NCBI RefSeq assembly: GCF_025145845.1
Contig: NZ_CP102253.1
Span: 2,108,001-2,172,000 of the forward strand
DNA: 64,000 bases
DNA from: Alistipes shahii WAL 8301
GTDB taxonomy: Bacteria > Bacteroidota > Bacteroidia > Bacteroidales > Rikenellaceae
Reading direction: 5' to 3'
The notes under the pieces are model-generated. The model was not told the DNA's origin. It saw only the letters and a list, made by a program, of their open reading frames with translations, and searched no databases. Both the position numbers and the translations under genes were made by a program. Position 1 is the first letter of the stretch. Each line of letters begins with the position of its first letter. Shown here in pieces: positions 59,370-64,000 of this stretch.

Positions 59370-60983
59370 ATGGCAGATTTCATCTATCAGGAGCCGTTCC
59401 CCGTGGGGGAAGACAAAACCAAGTACCGTCTTTTGATGAAGGAGTACGTGAAGGTCGTGGAGTGCGACGGACGCAAGATCCTCAAGGTCGATCCCAAGGG
59501 CCTCGAACTGCTTTCGAAGGAGGCTTATGCCGACGTGTCGTTCTACCTGCGCGCCGCGCATCTCCAGAAACTGCGCAACATTCTCGAAGACCCCGAAGCC
59601 ACCGACAACGACAAGTTCGTGGCCTACACGATGCTGCTGAACCAGACCGTCTCGGCCGAAGGCGAACTGCCCACCTGCCAGGACACCGGCACGGCCATCT
59701 GCATCGGCCACAAGGGCGAGGATGTCTGGACGGGGGCCGACGACGCCGAGTGCATCGCCCGGGGCGTTTACGAGACCTACAAGGACCGCAACCTGCGCTA
59801 TTCGCAGGTCGTGCCCTTTACGATGACCGACGAGAAGAACTCGGGCACGAACCTTCCCGCGCAGATCGACATCTACGGCGGCAAGCCCGGCATGGAGTAC
59901 GAGTTCCTCTTCATCACCAAGGGCGGCGGCTCGGCCAACAAGACTTTCCTCTACCAGCAGACCAAGGCGTTGCTGAACGAGGAGTCGCTCACGAAATTCA
60001 TCCAACAGCATATCTTCGACCTCGGCACGTCGGCCTGCCCGCCCTACCACCTGGCCATCTGCATCGGCGGCACGTCGGCCGAGATGTGCCTTTCGACGGT
60101 GAAGAAGGCTTCGGCCGGCTACCTCGACGAGCTGCCCACCTCGGGCAACGAGGGCGGCCGCTGCTTCCGCGACCTGGAATGGGAGGAGAAGGTGCTGAAA
60201 ATCTGCCGCGAGAGCGGCGTCGGCGCCCAGTTCGGCGGCAAGTATCTCGTGCACGACGTGCGGGTGATCCGCGCTCCGCGCCATGCGGCTTCGTGCCCCG
60301 TGGCCATCGGCGTGAGCTGCTCGGCCGACCGCAACATCAAGGCCAAGATCACGCCCGAGGGCATCTTCCTCGAAGAGCTGGAGAAGAATCCCGCGCGCTT
60401 CCTGCCGGCCGAGGCTCCCTCGATGTCCCCGGCCGTGGACATCGACCTCGACGAGGGCATGGACAAGGTGCGTGCGATCCTCACGAAATACCCGATCAAG
60501 ACGCGCCTGAATCTGCGCGGCACGCTGATCGTCGCCCGCGACATCGCCCACGCCCGCATCAAGCAGATGCTCGACGAGGGCAAGCCGATGCCCGAATACT
60601 TCAAGAAGCATCCGGTTTACTACGCCGGTCCGGCCAAGACGCCGCAGGGCATGGCTTCGGGTTCGTTCGGCCCCACGACGGCCGGGCGCATGGACCCCTA
60701 CGTCGACCTGTTCCAGTCGCAGGGCGGTTCGCTGGTGATGGTGGCCAAGGGCAACCGCTCGCAGCAGGTGACCGACGCCTGCCGCAAACACGGCGGTTTC
60801 TACCTCGGTTCGATCGGCGGCCCGGCAGCGATCCTGGCGAAGAACTCCATCAAGTCGGTCGAGGTCGTGGACTTCCCCGAACTGGGCATGGAGGCCGTGC
60901 GCAAGATCTATGTCGAGAACTTCCCGGCGTTCATCATCGTCGATGACAAGGGGAACGACTTTTTCGCCGATTTCAAGCATTAA
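59370..60983 (+). CDS. Class I fumarate hydratase (iron-sulfur)
   Basis: 537 aa from MADFIYQEPFPVGEDKTKYR, the typical length. It joins the N-terminal 4Fe-4S lyase half and the C-terminal half in one chain. Candidate cluster cysteines are in ELPTCQDTGTAICIG, GTSACPPYHLAICIGG and GVSCSADRNIKAKI. C-terminal signatures are LRGTLIVARDIAHARIKQML, YAGPAKTPQGMASGSFGPTT AGRMDPYVDL and GSIGGPAAILAKNSIKSVEV. It interconverts fumarate and malate in the TCA or fumarate-respiration branch. Upstream in-frame ATG at 59313 is rejected: it lies in the non-conserved leader. Confidence 0.95.
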   Translation: MADFIYQEPFPVGEDKTKYRLLMKEYVKVVECDGRKILKVDPKGLELLSKEAYADVSFYLRAAHLQKLRNILEDPEATDNDKFVAYTMLLNQTVSAEGELPTCQDTGTAICIGHKGEDVWTGADDAECIARGVYETYKDRNLRYSQVVPFTMTDEKNSGTNLPAQIDIYGGKPGMEYEFLFITKGGGSANKTFLYQQTKALLNEESLTKFIQQHIFDLGTSACPPYHLAICIGGTSAEMCLSTVKKASAGYLDELPTSGNEGGRCFRDLEWEEKVLKICRESGVGAQFGGKYLVHDVRVIRAPRHAASCPVAIGVSCSADRNIKAKITPEGIFLEELEKNPARFLPAEAPSMSPAVDIDLDEGMDKVRAILTKYPIKTRLNLRGTLIVARDIAHARIKQMLDEGKPMPEYFKKHPVYYAGPAKTPQGMASGSFGPTTAGRMDPYVDLFQSQGGSLVMVAKGNRSQQVTDACRKHGGFYLGSIGGPAAILAKNSIKSVEVVDFPELGMEAVRKIYVENFPAFIIVDDKGNDFFADFKH

Positions 60984-61069
60984 GAACGGTCGTTTATACC
61001 ATGCACTGTTTCCCGCTCCCGATCGGTGTTGTCGCCGCCTGCGGTGCCGGTTACAGGTTCGACCCCACC

Positions 61070-61098
61070 CCAAACCCCTCCTTCAGGGAGGGGCTTGG
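61070..61098. repeat. REP-like GC-rich hairpin
   Basis: CCAA-A-CCCCTCC (61070-61081) pairs with GGAGGGG-C-TTGG (61087-61098) around TTCAG. This CCCCTCC-type stem is a form of intergenic repeat seen in many bacteria. A further partial copy (CCCCTCCCT) lies near 61263. The rest of 60984-61454 shows no gene; CGCAAA-AC-TTTGCG near 61167 is a small palindrome. Confidence 0.55.
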
Positions 61099-61454
61099 TG
61101 GCGCAAGCGGCAAAATTGGCGTTTCGGACGGCAGGTGTAAATTAGTTGCATGAAAAAATACTAACGCGCAAAACTTTGCGTTGTAAAATTGTAAAAAAGA
61201 CCGTCGTAAGGTATGAAATCCGGCAGATAATCCGGGCGAAATTCCGGTCGCGCCGCGACAAGCCCCTCCCTGTGGCCGTTTGAGAGACGGCTTTCGGAAG
61301 AGGGTGCGTGGAGCCGGGTCCGTATCCCGGCGGACCGGGCGCCGCCCCTTGGTTCCGGCTTTTGGCCGTGCGGAGCCGGATCGGCAAACGCCGGTGGCGA
61401 CAGCGGCCGGCCGGTACGGGGTGCGGTGCGAATTGACAGACATATCGTTTTGTG

Positions 61455-63311
61455 ATGAGAGACTTTGTTGCAAAAATATCCCTGACAGCACTCTTCGTGC
61501 TGACGATCTTCTCGGCATCCGCTGCCGAGAAGGTCACTTTTGAAGCCAACTCGCCGCTGACGGTCGCCGTCGGCGAGGCGTTCCGCGTGGAATTCGCCCT
61601 GAACGCCAAACCCGACGGGGATACTTTCAAGGCGCCTTCGTTCGAGGGATTCGACGTGCTGGCGGGACCTGCCATCTCGCAGGGGTCGTCGGTCCAGATC
61701 GTCAACGGCTCGATGACCAAGAGCGTCAGCTATACCTACACTTTCGTGCTGCTGCCGCAGGCCGCGGGCAACGTGACCATCGGCGCCGCGGAGGTCAAGG
61801 TCGACGGCTCGTCCTACCGGACCCGGCCGCTGCCCATCGAGATCGTGAACGAGGGCGAAGGCTCCCGGGCGCAACAGCAGCAGGGCGGTTCGAACCGTGC
61901 GGACGATACGCAGGCCGATGCCCAGAGCCGGATCGGCAAGGACGATATTCTGCTCCGGGCCGTCGTGTCGCGCTCGTCGGTCTACAAGAACGAACCCCTG
62001 CACGTGGCTTTCAAGCTCTATACGCGGGTTCCTTATGTCAACATCGTTCCCGAGTCGGCTCCGTCGTTCAACGGTTTCTGGTCGCAGGACCTCTCCGATC
62101 CCAATTCGGCCCGCGTGGGGCGCGAGACCTATGCCGGGAAGGTGTACGAGACGCGTGTGCTGTACGACTACCTGCTCTATCCGCAGCAGGTCGGCTCGCT
62201 CACGATCGACCCCGTGGACATGACCGTCGTGGCGCAGGTCGTGGTGCAGAGCCGCCATGCCGATCCCTTCTTCGGGGGCGGCCGCGAGGTGTTCAACGTT
62301 CCGCGCAAGGTGCAGAGCCAGCGGGCCACGGTCCAAGTGAAAGCGCTTCCGGCAGGTGCTCCGGCCAGCTTCAGCGGCGCTGTGGGCAATTTCACGATGG
62401 ACACCCAGTTCCCTTCGGAACGGATCGCGGCCAATTCGGGCGCGACGGTCACGGTGAAGATTTCCGGCACGGGCAACCTCACCTTCGTACAGGCCCCGAA
62501 ACTGCCGCTGCCCACTTCCTTCGAGCAGTATAACGTCAAGACCACCGAGTCGATCAACACGTCGGCCTCGGGCATCTCCGGCTACCGCCAGTTCGAATAT
62601 CCCTTCATCGCACGGGCCGAGGGCGCTTACGACCTCGAACCCATCGAGTTCACCTACTTCGACCCCCAGCGGGTGCAGTACGTGACGCTGAAATCGAAGC
62701 CGCTGACGCTCGAAATCACGCCCGATGCCCGCGGCGGAGGCGATGCGGTGGTGATGCAGGGGCGCGGCATGTCGAAGGAGGAGGTGAAGATGCTGGGCCA
62801 GGACATCCGCTTCATCAAGCTGGGCGGGGCGCAGCTGCGCTCCGAGCGCGTGCCGTTCATCTTCAGCGCCGCCTACTGGATTCTTCTGTTAGGTGTGCTG
62901 GCGCTTTTCACGATGATCTACGTGGCGCTGCGCAAGCAGATCCGCGAATCGCAGAACGTCGCCCTCGTGCGGGGCAAGCGGGCCAACAAGGTCGCCGTGC
63001 AGCGGTTCCGCGCCGCGAAGCGGTATATGGAGGAGCAGAACCGGCATGCCTTCTACGAGGAGATGCTCCGCGCGCTGTGGGGGTACATGAGCGACAAGTT
63101 CAACATCCCGGTGGCCAACCTCACCAAGGAGAATGTCCGCGAGGAGCTGCACAAACGGGGCGTTTCGTCCGAGGACTCGCAGCGTTTCACGGACATCATC
63201 ACCCGGTGCGACGAGGCGCAGTATTCGCCCGTCGAGTCGGCCCGCATGAACGACGTCTATTCCGAGGGCGTGAACCTGATCTCGCGCATCGAATCGGTGA
63301 TAAAACGATAG
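61455..63311 (+). CDS. batD: BatD-family protein (oxygen-tolerance / Bat operon)
   Basis: 618 aa from ATG 61455 (a GTG precedes it at 61452). Signal peptide ending near ASAA, then a string of Ig-like beta domains (VTFEANSPLTVAVGEAFRVE, FEGFDVLAGPAISQGSSVQI, YTYTFVLLPQAAGNVTIGAA, FNGFWSQDLSDPNS, YPQQVGSLTIDPVDMTVVA), a Gln-rich linker near 140, and one C-terminal membrane segment (about 480-500; AAYWILLLGVLALFTMIYVA) followed by a helical cytosolic tail. BatD belongs to the Bat operon with MoxR and VWA proteins, linked to aerotolerance and envelope stress in Bacteroides. BatE follows 4 bp later. Confidence 0.9.
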   Translation: MRDFVAKISLTALFVLTIFSASAAEKVTFEANSPLTVAVGEAFRVEFALNAKPDGDTFKAPSFEGFDVLAGPAISQGSSVQIVNGSMTKSVSYTYTFVLLPQAAGNVTIGAAEVKVDGSSYRTRPLPIEIVNEGEGSRAQQQQGGSNRADDTQADAQSRIGKDDILLRAVVSRSSVYKNEPLHVAFKLYTRVPYVNIVPESAPSFNGFWSQDLSDPNSARVGRETYAGKVYETRVLYDYLLYPQQVGSLTIDPVDMTVVAQVVVQSRHADPFFGGGREVFNVPRKVQSQRATVQVKALPAGAPASFSGAVGNFTMDTQFPSERIAANSGATVTVKISGTGNLTFVQAPKLPLPTSFEQYNVKTTESINTSASGISGYRQFEYPFIARAEGAYDLEPIEFTYFDPQRVQYVTLKSKPLTLEITPDARGGGDAVVMQGRGMSKEEVKMLGQDIRFIKLGGAQLRSERVPFIFSAAYWILLLGVLALFTMIYVALRKQIRESQNVALVRGKRANKVAVQRFRAAKRYMEEQNRHAFYEEMLRALWGYMSDKFNIPVANLTKENVREELHKRGVSSEDSQRFTDIITRCDEAQYSPVESARMNDVYSEGVNLISRIESVIKR

Positions 63312-63315
63312 TGTT

Positions 63316-64000
63316 ATGAAACGATTGACCCTATTCCTGATCCTGCTGTCCGGCATGCTCTGCGCGCATGCGCAGGAGGGAGCCGACACGCTGGCGCAGC
63401 CTGCCGTGACGGCGGCTCCGGAACCCGCTGCCGAGGCGTCGCCCGAGCAGTTGTGGGACCGCGCCAACACGGCCTATATCAATGGCGACTTCCATGCCGC
63501 CGCGGAGTTCTACGAGCAGATTCTCGCCCGCGGATTGAGTTCCATGAAACTCTATTACAACCTGGCCAACGCCTGTTTCAAGGAGGGGCGGCTGGGCAAG
63601 TCGATCCTTTTCTACCACCGGGCCTTGCGGCTGGCTCCCGGCAACGACGACATCCGCTATAATTTGAGCGTCGCCGAGGCCCGCACGAAGGACAACATCG
63701 AGCAGATACCCGAATTTTTCTTCACCGAATGGATGCGCGGCGTGCGCCGTCTGATGAGCTGCACGGCGTGGAGCGTCTTCTCGCTCGCGGCGTTGGTCTG
63801 CGCCCTGGCGCTGTTCCTCGCCTACCTGTTGGCACAGCGTTTGCCGTTGCGCAAGGCGGGGTTCTACGGAACCCTCGTCGCCGCGGCGGTCTTCATGCTC
63901 ACGAGCTGGTTCGCCATGGGCGAGCGGCGCGAGATGCTCGACGACACGCAGGCCGTCGTGATGTCGCTCTCGACGGCCGTGAAGAGTTCGCCCGACAAGT
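63316..64000 (+). CDS. batE: BatE-like TPR protein, partial at window end
   Basis: The gene runs off the right edge; 228 codons are visible from ATG 63316, 4 bp after batD. Signal peptide (MKRLTLFLILLSGMLCAHAQ), a Pro/Ala-rich linker, then TPR repeats (SPEQLWDRANTAYINGDFHA, YYNLANACFKEGRLGKSILF, YHRALRLAPGNDDIRYNLSV). Two hydrophobic segments follow (about 150-172 and 180-200), the start of the membrane part, before a predicted SH3-like C-terminus outside the window. Membership in the Bat operon is inferred from order and TPR content. Confidence 0.85.
   Translation, partial: MKRLTLFLILLSGMLCAHAQEGADTLAQPAVTAAPEPAAEASPEQLWDRANTAYINGDFHAAAEFYEQILARGLSSMKLYYNLANACFKEGRLGKSILFYHRALRLAPGNDDIRYNLSVAEARTKDNIEQIPEFFFTEWMRGVRRLMSCTAWSVFSLAALVCALALFLAYLLAQRLPLRKAGFYGTLVAAAVFMLTSWFAMGERREMLDDTQAVVMSLSTAVKSSPDK

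Noticed and set aside
58050..61073. 1007-codon minus-strand open frame
   Set aside because: Only the last 333 codons are the aldolase; the rest is an antisense shadow of the fumarase gene, with a low-complexity Arg/Val/Leu composition.

Overview
The window looks like chromosome of a gut Bacteroidota, most likely Alistipes or a close Rikenellaceae relative. The pointers are GC-rich coding sequence, SusC/SusD polysaccharide utilisation genes, DUF3575/Mfa-type fimbrial genes, BatD/BatE, and promoters of the Bacteroidetes type (TTTG or TTG, about 19-22 nt, TAnnTTTG). The genus is inferred from protein flavour and composition, not from a marker gene.

Layout: (1) 1-1.3 kb, a LacI-family regulator with a divergent leftward promoter. 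(2) 1.3-5.8 kb, an accessory block with two tyrosine recombinases, a DUF3408 protein, a small mobilisation protein and several long hairpins. (3) 5.8-6.7 kb, a non-coding switch region with two consecutive segments of about 210 bp. Each segment is bounded by inverted 17-bp sites of the form TTCTCT-N5-AGAGAA and carries an outward promoter now pointing away from the next operon. (4) 6.8-14.2 kb, a five-gene fimbrial operon (DUF3575, FimB/Mfa2-like, two fimbrillins, DUF4906 tip-like). (5) 14.2-17.1 kb, zinc ABC transporter ATPase and binding protein on the minus strand, then decayed IS4 and IS982 transposases. (6) 17.9-41.5 kb, a large glycan locus built of two convergent operons that meet at a bidirectional terminator at 27.82 kb. 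The plus-strand part has an NAGPA-like lipoprotein, a DUF4434 protein, a sugar MFS transporter, an AGE/RenBP-type epimerase, an FAD oxidoreductase and three SGNH esterases. The minus-strand part has SusC, SusD, a DUF1735 surface protein, four DUF4855 paralogues (the last fused to a GDPD domain) and a lipoprotein. (7) 42.2-55.3 kb, a DUF6259 glycosidase-like protein, a DUF6377 regulator, then DUF1080 and Gfo/Idh/MocA genes typical of 3-keto-glycoside metabolism, interrupted by an intact IS3-family element. (8) 55.5-64 kb, tRNA-Thr(GGT) and housekeeping genes: an SDR threonine-dehydrogenase-like enzyme, an alpha/beta hydrolase, class II fructose-bisphosphate aldolase, class I fumarase, BatD and the start of BatE.

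The most striking structure is the double inverton upstream of the fimbrial operon. The two site pairs share recombinase arms but have different central 5-mers (TCATG and CCGCA), so each segment should invert on its own, driven by the adjacent tyrosine recombinase. Other items of interest are a G9 tract early in susC, the tandem DUF4855 array with its GDPD fusion, a HEAT-DUF1080 fusion with an internal change in codon usage, and an attC-like asymmetric hairpin beside the first integrase.
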